A stretch of 64,000 bases of DNA from NCBI GenBank assembly GCA_949291945.1, contig CASEXH010000033.1, positions 40,493-104,492 on the forward strand. Direction: 5' to 3'. This stretch comes from an uncultured Bacillota bacterium. Its GTDB lineage: Bacteria; Bacillota; Clostridia; Lachnospirales; Lachnospiraceae. Numbering within the stretch: the first letter of the stretch is position 1; every line of letters begins with the position of its first letter. The notes beneath the pieces are model-generated. The model did not search any database, had not been told where the DNA came from, and saw only the letters and a program-made list of their open reading frames with translations. Both the position numbers and the translations under genes were made by a program. Shown piece by piece: positions 1 to 8,429 of this stretch.

Positions 1-1
1 A

Positions 2-655
2 GAAAAACAGACGGTCGGAAAAGGACGCCAGGGACGGATATGGACATCTCCCCCGGGAGAAAATATTTATATGAGCCTTCTGTTGTGGAAACCAGAGATA
101 AAAACAGTATCGGCCTCCCGGCTTACCTTGGTCATGGGACTGTCTGTGGCCCGGGGAATAGAGATGCTTACAGGGAGAAAGGCCGGTATTAAGTGGCCGA
201 ATGATGTGGTATATTCCGGGAAGAAGATCTGCGGTATCCTTACTGAGATGAAGATACAGAAGGGAGAGCCGGAACATATTGTGGTCGGTGTGGGAATCAA
301 TGTGAATCAGACAGAGTTTTCTACGGAGCTTCAGGACAAGGCTACCTCTGTTTTCCTGGAAACCGGAAAAAAGGCAGACAGGATTGCTGGTATCGCCAGG
401 GTCATGGAATGCTTTGAAAAAAATTACAGAAAGTTTCTCAGGACAGAAGATCTGTCTCTGATGAAGGAAGAATATGAGAGTTTGCTGCTAAATAAAGACC
501 GGCAGGTACGGATCATAGAAAAAACAGGCCAGTGGCAGGGAACCGCCAGAGGGATTAATGACCGGGGAGAGCTTCTTGTAGAAGACAGCCGGGGATATTT
601 GCGTGAAATTATGTCGGGAGAAGTCTCTGTCAGGGGACTGTATACTTATGTATGA
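2..655 (+). CDS. birA: Biotin--[acetyl-CoA-carboxylase] ligase, C-terminal part (start lies before the window)
   Basis: This enzyme activates biotin with ATP and attaches it to the biotin carrier domain of carboxylases in the cytoplasm. The open frame runs in from the left edge. It contains the QTVGKGRQGR segment (family biotin/ATP-binding GRGRxGR loop, with K for the first R), SPPGENIYMSLLL, KWPNDV and GILTEM, then VVGVGINVN, all typical of the catalytic core. The SH3-like C-terminal domain follows, ending near VRGLYTYV. An ATG exists at 71 but lies inside the conserved catalytic core, so it is not the start. Any N-terminal helix-turn-helix domain would be outside the window, so I cannot say whether this copy is also a repressor. 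Confidence 0.93.
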   Translation, partial: EKQTVGKGRQGRIWTSPPGENIYMSLLLWKPEIKTVSASRLTLVMGLSVARGIEMLTGRKAGIKWPNDVVYSGKKICGILTEMKIQKGEPEHIVVGVGINVNQTEFSTELQDKATSVFLETGKKADRIAGIARVMECFEKNYRKFLRTEDLSLMKEEYESLLLNKDRQVRIIEKTGQWQGTARGINDRGELLVEDSRGYLREIMSGEVSVRGLYTYV

Positions 656-736
656 GAGAAGCCGGACGAGATATGGACGGTAAATCATGAAGAGCCTGTC
701 AGGCCCTGAAATCTTTGAATATAAAGGAAAATGAAA

Positions 737-1072
737 ATGTATAAAGATAAAGTAGTTTTATGCGGCGCCAGCGCCTATGAGCAGAAATATTATTTTAACC
801 AGGATTTTTCCGCTCTGCCTCAGCAGATCAAGGATGAGCTCCAGATTATGTGTGTTATGTATACCGAGGAGATCGGGGGGATCCTTACCCTGGAATTTGA
901 CGAAGAAGGGAATCTTCAGTTCCAGGTAGAGGCACTGGAGGCAGACGCAATGTTTGATGATATCGGCAGCGTTCTGAGAATCAAGGAACTTCGGAAGACG
1001 AAGAAAGAGCTTTTGGAGTCCCTGGAATTATACTACCGGGTGTTCTTCCTGGGGGAAGGCATGGAGGAATAG
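737..1072 (+). CDS. Small conserved acidic protein (DUF6145-like), function unknown
   Basis: An acidic protein of about 111 residues, with no signal peptide or membrane segment, in the row of housekeeping genes between birA and coaX. From memory it resembles the DUF6145 family found beside coaX in Lachnospiraceae; I cannot run a search. ATG codons lie at 731 and 737. The AAAGG at 723-727 is only 3 nt before the first but 9 nt before the second, so I favour 737. It ends 3 nt before the coaX start, which suggests translational coupling. No catalytic motif is visible. Confidence 0.8.
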   Translation: MYKDKVVLCGASAYEQKYYFNQDFSALPQQIKDELQIMCVMYTEEIGGILTLEFDEEGNLQFQVEALEADAMFDDIGSVLRIKELRKTKKELLESLELYYRVFFLGEGMEE

Positions 1073-1075
1073 GTC

Positions 1076-1867
1076 ATGCTGCTGGTTATTGATGTAGGAA
1101 ATACCCACATTACCCTGGGTGTTTTTGAAGATAAAGAATTAAAGGGAACTTTCCGCATGACTACGGGATACAGCCGTACCTCTGATGAGTATGGGATTTT
1201 TATCTGCAATATGCTGGAATACCGGGGGATTAATAAAAATCTGGTGGATGCTGCCATTATCAGTTCTGTTGTGCCGGATCTTATGCATTCTCTCACCAGC
1301 GGTATCATAAAATATTTCCATATAACGCCTTACCTTGTAAGGTGGGACAGCTTTACAGGGATCACGGTGAAGACGGCAAATCCCAGGTCGCTGGGGGCAG
1401 ACCGGATCGTAGACGCCGCCGCAGCCTATGAGCTCTACGGCGGTCCGGTGCTGATCGCTGATTTTGGTACGGCGACCACCTATGACCTGGTAAATGAAAA
1501 AGGAGAGTTTATAGCGGAGATTACTTCTCCGGGACTGGAGATCAGCGCCAGGGCACTCTGGCAGCAGGCGGCGAAACTCCCGAAATTTGCCATAGAAAAA
1601 CCGGAATCCATACTGGCAAAGGACACCATTACCAGTATGCAGGCCGGGCTTGTCTACGGGTATATCGGCCAGGTGGAGTACATTGTGAAAAAGGTTAAGG
1701 AAGAATCGGGACTGGAGGATTTGAAGGTAGTGGCTACCGGAGGCCTTGGAAAGGTGCTGGCCCGGGAGACAGAATCTATAGACATCTATGACCAACGGCT
1801 GACACTGGAAGGCCTGCGGATCATTTATGAAAAGAACAAAGAAGCAGAGGGCAGAAATGAAGCTTAA
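1076..1867 (+). CDS. coaX: Type III pantothenate kinase
   Basis: It catalyses the first step of coenzyme A synthesis, phosphorylating pantothenate with ATP (in the type III family a monovalent cation is needed). The N-terminal phosphate-binding motif VIDVGNTHI, the central [14 protein letters not shown] and [13 protein letters not shown], and the C-terminal [12 protein letters not shown] are the family signatures. Length is 263 residues, usual for the family. The ATG at 1076 follows a GAGGAA site closely after the upstream stop. The 3' end overlaps dusB by 11 nt, so both are probably co-translated. Confidence 0.96.
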   Translation: MLLVIDVGNTHITLGVFEDKELKGTFRMTTGYSRTSDEYGIFICNMLEYRGINKNLVDAAIISSVVPDLMHSLTSGIIKYFHITPYLVRWDSFTGITVKTANPRSLGADRIVDAAAAYELYGGPVLIADFGTATTYDLVNEKGEFIAEITSPGLEISARALWQQAAKLPKFAIEKPESILAKDTITSMQAGLVYGYIGQVEYIVKKVKEESGLEDLKVVATGGLGKVLARETESIDIYDQRLTLEGLRIIYEKNKEAEGRNEA

Positions 1868-2813
1868 GATCGGAAATGTAATTCTGGAGAACAATCTGGT
1901 CCTGGCTCCTATGGCCGGGGTGACAGACCTTCCTTTCCGGCTGTTGTGCAAAGAGCAGGGAGCAGGACTGATCTGCACGGAAATGGTAAGCGCCAAAGCC
2001 ATTTATTATAAAAATAAAAATACAGAAAGCCTTATGGCCATTGACGAGAGAGAGAGGCCGGTGTCTCTTCAGCTTTTTGGCTCAGAGCCGGATCTGATGG
2101 CAGAGATTGCCAGGCAGATTGAAGAAAGAAATTTTGATATTCTGGATATAAATATGGGATGTCCGGTTCCCAAAGTGGTAAATAACGGCGAAGGTTCTGC
2201 TCTGATGAAAAATCCGGGACTGGTCCATGAGATTATCTATAAGGTGTCAAGAGCCATTAAAAAACCCCTGACTGTAAAGATCCGGAAAGGATTTACGGGA
2301 GACAGCGTAAATGCAGTGGAGATCGCCAAGATCGCTCAAGATGCTGGAGCCGCAGCTATCGCTATCCATGGAAGGACCAGAGAACAGTATTATTCCGGAC
2401 AGGCAGACTGGGATATTATACGGCAGGTTAAGGAAGCCGTCTCCATTCCGGTCATAGGAAACGGGGATGTGGATTCTCCCCAGAAGGCAGAGGCCATGGC
2501 CCGGGAGACAGGCTGCGACGGCATTATGATCGGCCGGGGCGTTCAGGGAAATCCCTGGCTGTTTTCCAGGATTCTCCATTACCAGGAAACAGGGGAACTT
2601 CTTCCCCCGCCGGATAAGGAAGAGATCAAGAACATGATGCTCCGCCATGGAAGACTTCAGTTAAAGTACAAAGGGGCCTATACAGGGATCCGGGAGATGC
2701 GGAAACATATTGCCTGGTATACTTCAGGAATGCCTCACTCTGCGGCAGTGCGGAGAAAGGTCAATGAGGTGGAGACCTGGGAGGAGCTGGAAGAATTGAT
2801 AAGGGGACTTTAG
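1857..2813 (+). CDS. dusB: tRNA-dihydrouridine synthase
   Basis: A flavoprotein (318 residues) that reduces specific uridines in tRNA to dihydrouridine using FMN and [18 protein letters not shown] at the N-terminus, [12 protein letters not shown] with the catalytic Cys, [19 protein letters not shown] and IGNGDV with GIMIGRG are the diagnostic segments of the TIM-barrel, followed by the helical tRNA-binding domain. A longer frame could start upstream at 1827, but ATG 1857 has GAGGG 6 nt in front and begins exactly at the family start. It overlaps coaX by 11 nt and belongs to the same transcription unit. Confidence 0.95.
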   Translation: MKLKIGNVILENNLVLAPMAGVTDLPFRLLCKEQGAGLICTEMVSAKAIYYKNKNTESLMAIDERERPVSLQLFGSEPDLMAEIARQIEERNFDILDINMGCPVPKVVNNGEGSALMKNPGLVHEIIYKVSRAIKKPLTVKIRKGFTGDSVNAVEIAKIAQDAGAAAIAIHGRTREQYYSGQADWDIIRQVKEAVSIPVIGNGDVDSPQKAEAMARETGCDGIMIGRGVQGNPWLFSRILHYQETGELLPPPDKEEIKNMMLRHGRLQLKYKGAYTGIREMRKHIAWYTSGMPHSAAVRRKVNEVETWEELEELIRGL

Positions 2814-2847
2814 GGAAGCCGAATGCTTTGAAAATCAAACATTCCAC

Positions 2848-2876
2848 TTGACATCTATAAGGGTATTATTTATAAT
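2848..2876 (+). promoter_or_regulatory. Consensus sigma-A promoter for greA-lysS
   Basis: A perfect TTGACA (2848-2853), a 17-nt spacer and a perfect TATAAT (2871-2876) lie in the gap after dusB. The greA start is about 74 nt downstream. This is the strongest consensus promoter in the left flank and fits high housekeeping expression. Confidence 0.88.
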
Positions 2877-2949
2877 ATTATGACTGTTAAGAAGCGTTTA
2901 TAAGGGCAAAAGCCCATATATCAGAATATAAGAAAGGGTGTACAAAAAA

Positions 2950-3432
2950 ATGGAAGAAAAGAAAACACTGCTTACCTATGCCGGTCTTACAAAGCTGGAA
3001 GATGAACTTCATGATCTGAAGGTAAATAAGAGAAAAGAAGTGGCAGATAAGATCAAAGAGGCCAGAGAGCAGGGAGACTTATCTGAAAATGCGGAATATG
3101 ATGCCGCAAAGGATGAGCAGAGAGATATAGAAGCCAGGATCGAAGAGATTGAAAAAATCCTGAAAAACGCAGAAGTCGTTGTAGAAGACGAGGTTGATCT
3201 GGATAAGGTCAGCGTTGGATGTAAAGTAAAAGTATACGACGTAGAGTTTGACGAGGAGATGGAATTCAGACTGGTAGGTTCCACAGAGGCCAACAGCCTG
3301 GAAGGCAAGATCTCCAATGAATCTCCAGTTGGAAAGGCACTGATCGGAGCGAAGAAGGGGGATACCGTTTCCGTTGAGATGCCTTCAGGAGTTATGGAAT
3401 ACAAAATTCTGGAAATTGAAAGAAACGTTTAA
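2950..3432 (+). CDS. greA: Transcription elongation factor GreA
   Basis: GreA rescues backtracked RNA polymerase by stimulating its intrinsic transcript cleavage through the secondary channel. The N-terminal coiled coil is clear ([13 protein letters not shown], then [20 protein letters not shown] with the acidic DLSENAEYD tip). It is followed by the FKBP-like C-terminal domain ([14 protein letters not shown]). Length of 160 residues is typical. An upstream GTG at 2938 is in frame, but the AAAGGG site at about 2933-2937 gives good spacing to ATG 2950. It is driven by the consensus promoter at 2848 and leads into lysS. Confidence 0.96.
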   Translation: MEEKKTLLTYAGLTKLEDELHDLKVNKRKEVADKIKEAREQGDLSENAEYDAAKDEQRDIEARIEEIEKILKNAEVVVEDEVDLDKVSVGCKVKVYDVEFDEEMEFRLVGSTEANSLEGKISNESPVGKALIGAKKGDTVSVEMPSGVMEYKILEIERNV

Positions 3433-3458
3433 TCATATATAGAAGGAGAGTGTACGAA

Positions 3459-5063
3459 GTGGCAGAACAGAAGAAAGGCCAGGAGCAGGACTTAAACCAT
3501 TTATTACAGGTCCGCCGTGAAAAATTAGCCGATTTGCAGGCAAATGGAAAGAATCCTTTCCAGATTACTAAATATGATGTAACAAATCACAGTATGGAAA
3601 TCAAAAATGCTTTTGACGAGTTCGAAGGCAAAGAGGTTTCCCTGGCAGGACGTATGATGTCCAAACGTGTTATGGGAAAAGCCTCTTTCTGCAGTATCCA
3701 GGACCTGCAGGGATCTATCCAGGCCTATGTAGCCAGAGACAATCTGGGTGAAGAATCTTATAAAGATTTCAAAAAACTGGATATCGGCGATATTATCGGT
3801 ATTAAAGGCGAAGTGTTTAAGACCAAGACCGGAGAGATTTCTATTCACGCCACTGAGGTAACTCTGCTCTCCAAGAGCCTGAATCCTCTGCCGGAGAAGT
3901 TCCACGGTCTTACCAATACAGACCTCCGTTACCGTCAGAGATATGTGGACCTGATTATGAACGAAGATGTAAAGGATACCTTTATTAAACGTTCCAAGAT
4001 CCTGGCAAGTATCCGCAATTACTTAAACGGACAGGGATTTATGGAAGTGGAGACTCCTATGCTGGTTGCCAATGCAGGAGGCGCTGCAGCCCGTCCTTTC
4101 GAGACTCACTTTAATGCTCTTGACGAGGACTTCAAGCTGAGGATCTCCCTGGAGCTGTACTTAAAGAGACTGATCGTAGGCGGTCTGGAAAGAGTTTACG
4201 AGATCGGAAGAGTATTCCGTAACGAAGGTCTGGATACCAGACATAATCCGGAGTTTACTCTTATGGAGTTGTATCAGGCATATACAGACTACCACGGCAT
4301 GATGGACCTTACAGAGAATCTGTACCGTCATGTGGCCCAGGAGGTTCTGGGAACTACAAAGATTGTTTACAACGGCGTGGAGATGGATCTGGGCAAGCCT
4401 TTTGAGCGGATCACCATGGTAGATGCAGTGAAAAAATATACAGGAATTGACTGGAATGAAGTGGAAACACTTCAGCAGGCCAGAGCACTTGCAAAAGAAC
4501 ACAAGATCGAATTCGAAGACAGACATAGAAAAGGGGATATCCTCAACCTGTTCTTCGAGGAATATGTAGAGGAGCATCTGATCCAGCCTACTTTTGTTAT
4601 GGATCATCCTATCGAGATTTCTCCTCTTACAAAGAAAAAACCGGACAATCCCGACTATGTAGAGCGTTTTGAATTCTTCATGAACGGCTGGGAGATGGCA
4701 AATGCCTACTCTGAGCTGAACGATCCTATTGATCAGAGAGAACGTTTCGCTCAGCAGGATGCCAATGCGGCAGCCGGAGATGAGGAAGCAGAACATACAG
4801 ATGAAGACTTCCTTCACGCACTGGAGATCGGTATGCCTCCTACAGGCGGTATCGGATTCGGTATCGACAGAATGTGCATGCTGCTCACAGACAGCGCAGC
4901 CATCCGCGACGTATTGCTGTTCCCGACGATGAAGTCACAGGGAGCGGCAAAGAACGCTGCAAACAACGAGGCACAGGCTGAAAAGACTGCTGCAACTGTA
5001 GAAAAGTTTTTGAGGAAATGGTTGACTTCGACACTTTCAGCAAGTCAGATTTCCGTGCCGTGA
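3459..5063 (+). CDS. lysS: Lysine--tRNA ligase, class II; frame runs off near the C-terminus
   Basis: Charges tRNA-Lys with lysine. The N-terminal OB-fold anticodon-binding domain (about residues 50-150) is followed by the class II catalytic core. Motif 2 is at [21 protein letters not shown] and motif 3 at [24 protein letters not shown] at 3441 sits about 10 nt before GTG 3459 and abuts the earlier GTG at 3450, so 3459 is chosen. The catalytic enzyme is complete. After residue about 515 the reading frame passes a T-run (5007-5011) and ends in a non-family tail. The missing tRNA-binding domain lies in the next frame (see 5018-5353), so a one-base frameshift is likely. Confidence 0.9.
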   Translation: MAEQKKGQEQDLNHLLQVRREKLADLQANGKNPFQITKYDVTNHSMEIKNAFDEFEGKEVSLAGRMMSKRVMGKASFCSIQDLQGSIQAYVARDNLGEESYKDFKKLDIGDIIGIKGEVFKTKTGEISIHATEVTLLSKSLNPLPEKFHGLTNTDLRYRQRYVDLIMNEDVKDTFIKRSKILASIRNYLNGQGFMEVETPMLVANAGGAAARPFETHFNALDEDFKLRISLELYLKRLIVGGLERVYEIGRVFRNEGLDTRHNPEFTLMELYQAYTDYHGMMDLTENLYRHVAQEVLGTTKIVYNGVEMDLGKPFERITMVDAVKKYTGIDWNEVETLQQARALAKEHKIEFEDRHRKGDILNLFFEEYVEEHLIQPTFVMDHPIEISPLTKKKPDNPDYVERFEFFMNGWEMANAYSELNDPIDQRERFAQQDANAAAGDEEAEHTDEDFLHALEIGMPPTGGIGFGIDRMCMLLTDSAAIRDVLLFPTMKSQGAAKNAANNEAQAEKTAATVEKFLRKWLTSTLSASQISVP

Positions 5064-5353
5064 AGATCGAGGCGTGCGAAGCAGTTCCCAAGTCTAAGAA
5101 GCTTCTGAAGTTTACGCTGAACGACGGAACAGACCGGAAACGCACCATTTTAAGCGGTATTCATGAGTATTATGAGCCGGAAGAGCTGGTTGGAAAGACC
5201 TGTATCGCAATCGTAAATCTGCCGCCCAGAAAGATGATGGGCATTGATTCCGAAGGTATGCTGATCTCAGCAGTCCATGAAGAAGATGGAAGAGAAGGCT
5301 TAAATCTTCTGATGGTAGACGACAGGATTCCGGCAGGTGCGAAACTGTATTAA
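5018..5353 (+). CDS. Displaced C-terminal tRNA-binding (EMAP II/MetG-C-like) domain of LysS
   Basis: A 111-residue frame containing [20 protein letters not shown], the [15 protein letters not shown] segment, [19 protein letters not shown] and the end [11 protein letters not shown], the hallmarks of the OB-fold tRNA-binding domain. To my knowledge this domain is fused to the end of LysS in many Lachnospiraceae. One extra T in the run at 5007-5011 would join it in frame as ...[13 protein letters not shown].... The ATG at 5018 has GAGG only 2 nt upstream, a poor initiation site. It is therefore best read as a piece of lysS separated by a real or sequencing-derived frameshift. Confidence 0.7.
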   Translation: MVDFDTFSKSDFRAVKIEACEAVPKSKKLLKFTLNDGTDRKRTILSGIHEYYEPEELVGKTCIAIVNLPPRKMMGIDSEGMLISAVHEEDGREGLNLLMVDDRIPAGAKLY

Positions 5354-5370
5354 ATCTTTGCGAAAGATTT
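5352..5370 (+). terminator. Weak hairpin after lysS
   Basis: Perfect 8-bp stem AAATCTTT/AAAGATTT with loop GCG, overlapping the last codon of the lysS 3' frame. There is no clean U-tract directly after it, so termination is uncertain. Confidence 0.35.
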
Positions 5371-5395
5371 CAAAAAGTAGGCTTTTGGTGGTACA

Positions 5396-5415
5396 GTACG
5401 ACAAGAGTACGACAA
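5396..5415. repeat. Left attachment repeat (attL core)
   Basis: GTACGACAAGAGTACGACAA, identical to 63870-63889 and differing immediately outside on both sides. It consists of two GTACGACAA units separated by GA. It lies in the intergenic DNA 43 nt after lysS and not in a tRNA gene. Confidence 0.85.
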
Positions 5416-5491
5416 AGTAAACTTTCTTAACGAGCCATAATAAATGATTTTAAAGAGTTCGTTTTAATCCAAATCAATAATTCGTATTATG

Positions 5492-5534
5492 AGGACACTT
5501 TTCTAAAAGAAATTTTAGAAGGGTGTCCTTTTTG
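5492..5534. terminator. Rho-independent terminator, probably bidirectional
   Basis: AGGACAC followed by TTTTCTAAAA, a GAAA loop and TTTTAGAA then GTGTCCT, ending in TTTTTG. This strong hairpin just inside the left end insulates the ICE from transcription out of lysS. Confidence 0.75.
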
Positions 5535-5604
5535 TTATGGTCAAAAAATTATAAGTTGGAGGAAGAACAAAAGTTAAAAAGTACAGCGTTAGGAGCAAGG
5601 GAAA

Positions 5605-6081
5605 ATGAAATTGGAAAAAGAAATTATCAAATTGACAGAACTTCACCAGAACACAGATAAAAGGAATTTGATTCAGAGTGTTAATTATGTGTTGAAAAAT
5701 GCGGGGATTCATAGGAAGGAAAAAGTTCAGTGGATATGTAAGGTGACAGGTTCACCAGAAGGAACGGTATATACATGGCTTACTAATGCTGAATGTCGGC
5801 GCATGAATAAAATTCCAATATATGCTCTGTGTCAGATGGCGCTCGCCTTAAGAATATCTGTATATAAGTTTTTCAGAGCCGATAATTCTGTGGCGGATAA
5901 AGAGAAACAAAAGATTGACCGAAGATGTAAGTTATATTGGCATCTGCGGAGAAATGTGGCAGAAGATTTATGGAATGGTACTCATGCCGAAAACGATATA
6001 TGGCAGAAACAAACACTAGATATTAAGCGAGAGTTTCTGGACGGATTATATCTGAAAATGATGAGTGACGAGTTAAATTAG
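5605..6081 (+). CDS. Putative DNA-binding protein at the ICE left end, unknown
   Basis: 158 residues. I do not recognise a named family. Residues 25-90 have the pattern of a helix-turn-helix region (WICKVTGSPEGTVYTWLTN, then LCQMALALRISVYKFF), in the manner of regulators in which a short turn is followed by a recognition helix. The C-terminal third is charged. There is no signal peptide or membrane segment. It is the first gene inside the element and precedes the maintenance module by 27 nt, so a regulatory role for that module is a reasonable inference, nothing more. Confidence 0.6.
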   Translation: MKLEKEIIKLTELHQNTDKRNLIQSVNYVLKNAGIHRKEKVQWICKVTGSPEGTVYTWLTNAECRRMNKIPIYALCQMALALRISVYKFFRADNSVADKEKQKIDRRCKLYWHLRRNVAEDLWNGTHAENDIWQKQTLDIKREFLDGLYLKMMSDELN

Positions 6082-6108
6082 CAAAAATTAATAGTGGAGG
6101 AAAATCAG

Positions 6109-6576
6109 ATGACAAAGAACACAGCGAAAGGTGCAAAACAGGAAAGAAAAATTATTTTTAAGAACAAAGAACATGAGAAATTTTACAACACCTATCTTCC
6201 AAAATGCCCGTCTCAGGATACTTACCATAAAACACTTGTCTATTGTTTGGGACTGTCAGAAGATACCAGACAAAATGTAAACAGGATCTATGATTTTAAA
6301 ACAGGATTTATAAAGCCGGAGTGTCTGCAGGAAGGCTGGCAGACCAGCGGAAGCGAGAAGATTGTCCGTTTGGCATTTAATCTCTATACAGATGGGACGC
6401 CGACAACGGATGAATATGACGATACAGAGGAGCAGATCACAGAGACACAGCTTTATTCCGTCAGCGATATATTCTGCACAGGGGACGCTAAATATTTTTG
6501 GGAAGCGATCAAAATCCGCTATCCGGATTACTGCTTCTATGTGGATTGGGAGGAGATGTTTTATGCTGAAGATTAG
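6109..6576 (+). CDS. DUF6075-like ICE protein
   Basis: 155 residues. The segments KEHEKFYNTYL, DTYHKTLVYCLGLSEDTR, IYDFKTGFIKPECL, EGWQTSGS and VRLAFNLYTDGTPT recall the DUF6075 family found near parA in Clostridia ICEs. The function is not known. GTG 6094 is in frame, but GGAGG at 6096-6100 stands 8 nt before ATG 6109, which decides the start. The 3' end overlaps the next small gene by 14 nt, indicating coupled translation. Confidence 0.75.
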   Translation: MTKNTAKGAKQERKIIFKNKEHEKFYNTYLPKCPSQDTYHKTLVYCLGLSEDTRQNVNRIYDFKTGFIKPECLQEGWQTSGSEKIVRLAFNLYTDGTPTTDEYDDTEEQITETQLYSVSDIFCTGDAKYFWEAIKIRYPDYCFYVDWEEMFYAED

Positions 6577-6745
6577 GCTGCAAGGAACCGTGGAGGATAT
6601 TCGCTGGTTTAAACGTCTGCTGAAGAACCACTCGGAGATACGGGTTCTCTCAGTATCGGAGATATTTTCTAATAAGGGGACAAACCGATATTTCCGCTCC
6701 TATGCGGAAGTGGAAAAGACAGAAAAGAAAGAGGAAGAAAGGTAG
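6563..6745 (+). CDS. Small DUF3970-like protein
   Basis: 60 residues starting MLKIRLQGTVEDIRWFKRLL. The compact beta-alpha pattern, with an EVLSVS-like strand (RVLSVSEIF) and a charged tail, resembles DUF3970 proteins. GGAGG lies about 8 nt upstream of ATG 6563, inside the preceding gene. A longer frame is open upstream, but it overlaps DUF6075 extensively and has no ribosome-binding site. The parA gene starts 9 nt after its stop, so it is part of the maintenance operon. Function unknown. Confidence 0.65.
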   Translation: MLKIRLQGTVEDIRWFKRLLKNHSEIRVLSVSEIFSNKGTNRYFRSYAEVEKTEKKEEER

Positions 6746-6754
6746 GTAAGATAT

Positions 6755-7540
6755 ATGTGCAGAATTATCGCAATCGCAAACCAAAAGGGCGGTGTCGGAA
6801 AAACAACGACGTGTGTAAATTTAGGTATCGGTCTGGCAAGAGCCGGCAAAAAGGTGCTTCTGGTGGAAGCAGACGCCCAGGGCAGTATGGCAGTGAGTTT
6901 GGGCATCCAGGAGCCGGATGAGCTGGATGTAACTTTAGTCAATATCATGGAAAAGGTTATTAATGACGAAGACGTAGAGCCGGGAGAAGGCATTATCCAC
7001 CATGAGGAAGGGATTGACTTTATCCCCGCCAATATTGAGCTTGCCGGACTGGAGACTTCCCTTGTAAACGTCATGAGCCGGGAACAGGTGCTTCGCCTGT
7101 ATCTGGATGGGGTAAAAGGAGATTACGATTATATCCTGATCGACTGTATGCCCTCTTTGGGGATGATCACCATCAATGCCCTGGTAGCGGCGGACAGCGT
7201 TCTGATCCCGGTGGAGGCGGCTTATCTTCCGGTAAAGGGATTACAGCAGCTTATCAAGACTATCGGCAAGGTACATAGACGGCTGAATCCCAGGCTGTCC
7301 ATTCTGGGGATTCTGCTGACAAAGGTTGACCGCCGGACAAACTTCGCACGGGATATTTCCGAACAGATCCGTGAGGTATACGGCAATAACATCCATATCT
7401 TTGAGAACTGTATCCCGATGTCTGTACGGGCGGCGGAGACAACAGCGGAGGGAAAGAGTATCTATCTTCACGATCCGAAAGGAATTGTGGCAGAGGGATA
7501 CTGCCACTTGACCGGGGAGGTGCTTGCAGATGAAAAGTAA
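6755..7540 (+). CDS. ParA/Soj-family partition ATPase
   Basis: A Walker-type ATPase that with ParB distributes DNA copies to daughter cells. The deviant Walker A motif NQKGGVGKTTT is at residues 9-19, the A' motif at LLVEADAQGS and Walker B at YDYILIDCMPSLG, followed by PVEAAYLPVKGL. 261 residues without an N-terminal DNA-binding domain (type Ib/Soj-like size). The parB gene overlaps its 3' end by 11 nt. In an ICE such a pair probably stabilises the excised circular form; that role is inferred from context. Confidence 0.93.
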   Translation: MCRIIAIANQKGGVGKTTTCVNLGIGLARAGKKVLLVEADAQGSMAVSLGIQEPDELDVTLVNIMEKVINDEDVEPGEGIIHHEEGIDFIPANIELAGLETSLVNVMSREQVLRLYLDGVKGDYDYILIDCMPSLGMITINALVAADSVLIPVEAAYLPVKGLQQLIKTIGKVHRRLNPRLSILGILLTKVDRRTNFARDISEQIREVYGNNIHIFENCIPMSVRAAETTAEGKSIYLHDPKGIVAEGYCHLTGEVLADEK

Positions 7541-8429
7541 AAGTGCGGAAAAGATCAGGCTGACTTCCTATGACGAACTGTTTGGAGCAGAAGATAACAA
7601 CGTGGAGGGAACTTATACCACTGTTCCATTGAGCCAGCTCCGACCTTTTAAAAACCATCCGTTTAAGGTACTGGATGATGAAAAAATGCAGGAGACAGTG
7701 GAAAGTGTCATTCAGCACGGCGTGATCCAACCAGGGATTGTGCGCCCTTGTGCAGACGGATATGAGGTGGTGGCAGGACACCGAAGATGGCGGGCCTGCG
7801 AGCTGGCAGGAAAGCCAGAGATGCCGGTGATTATCCGTGAGTTGGATGATGACGCCGCTACGGTGCTGATGGTGGATACCAATATCCAGAGGGAGAACCT
7901 TCTGCCTAGTGAGAAAGCCAGGGCATACAAGATGAAATATGAGGCGATGAAACATCAGGGCAGCAAAGGGGACAAGCATACGGCAGATGTTGTAGGTGAA
8001 AAAGCCGGGGACAGCGGGCGGACGGTGCAGAGATATATCCGGCTTGCCAGCCTGATTGATGGGCTTCTGGAGCTGGTGGATACAGGCAGGATTGCGATGG
8101 TAGCCGGGGAGCGCTTATCTTTTCTGAAGCCGGAAGAACAGGAGATGGTGCTGGAAGCAGCGGAGAATATTGGCGCTTATCCGTCACCGGCCCAGGCAGG
8201 ACAACTCAAAGCTATGAATGAGGAAGGAACACTGGCAGAAGGAAGCATCTATGCGCTTTTGGTAAAGAAAGAGGGCGAAAGACAGAGCGTGACGATCTCG
8301 CCAAAGAAGATCCGGAGTTACTTCCCGGCGGCATATACAAAAACACAGATTGAGGAAGTGATCTATTCGCTTCTGGAACAATGGAAACAGGGAAAGGAGA
8401 AAGAAATAGATGCAGGAGATACAGTTTGA
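7530..8429 (+). CDS. ParB-like partition protein
   Basis: 299 residues. The N-terminal CTPase/nuclease-fold region has VVAGHRRWRACELAG and NIQRENLLPSEKARAYKMK, the ParB/RepB/Spo0J signatures. A helix-turn-helix follows (VGEKAGDSGRTVQRYIRLASL). GGGGAGG lies upstream of ATG 7530. The TTG at 7524 is in frame but lies closer to the ribosome-binding site. It should bind a centromere-like palindrome on the element. The dispersed 25-bp palindromes at 9932, 11898, 21828 and 21866 are candidates. It overlaps repA by 20 nt. Confidence 0.92.
   Translation: MKSKSAEKIRLTSYDELFGAEDNNVEGTYTTVPLSQLRPFKNHPFKVLDDEKMQETVESVIQHGVIQPGIVRPCADGYEVVAGHRRWRACELAGKPEMPVIIRELDDDAATVLMVDTNIQRENLLPSEKARAYKMKYEAMKHQGSKGDKHTADVVGEKAGDSGRTVQRYIRLASLIDGLLELVDTGRIAMVAGERLSFLKPEEQEMVLEAAENIGAYPSPAQAGQLKAMNEEGTLAEGSIYALLVKKEGERQSVTISPKKIRSYFPAAYTKTQIEEVIYSLLEQWKQGKEKEIDAGDTV

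Noticed and set aside
5001..5020. Programmed -1 frameshifting in lysS
   Set aside because: The run reads G-TTT-TTG in the zero frame, which does not fit the X-XXY-YYZ slippery heptamer, and no downstream stimulatory hairpin is evident. A mutation or sequencing error is simpler.
5396..5415. Insertion into a tRNA gene
   Set aside because: The 20-bp core and its surroundings do not fold into, or resemble the 3' end of, a tRNA. No tRNA or rRNA gene was found in the window.
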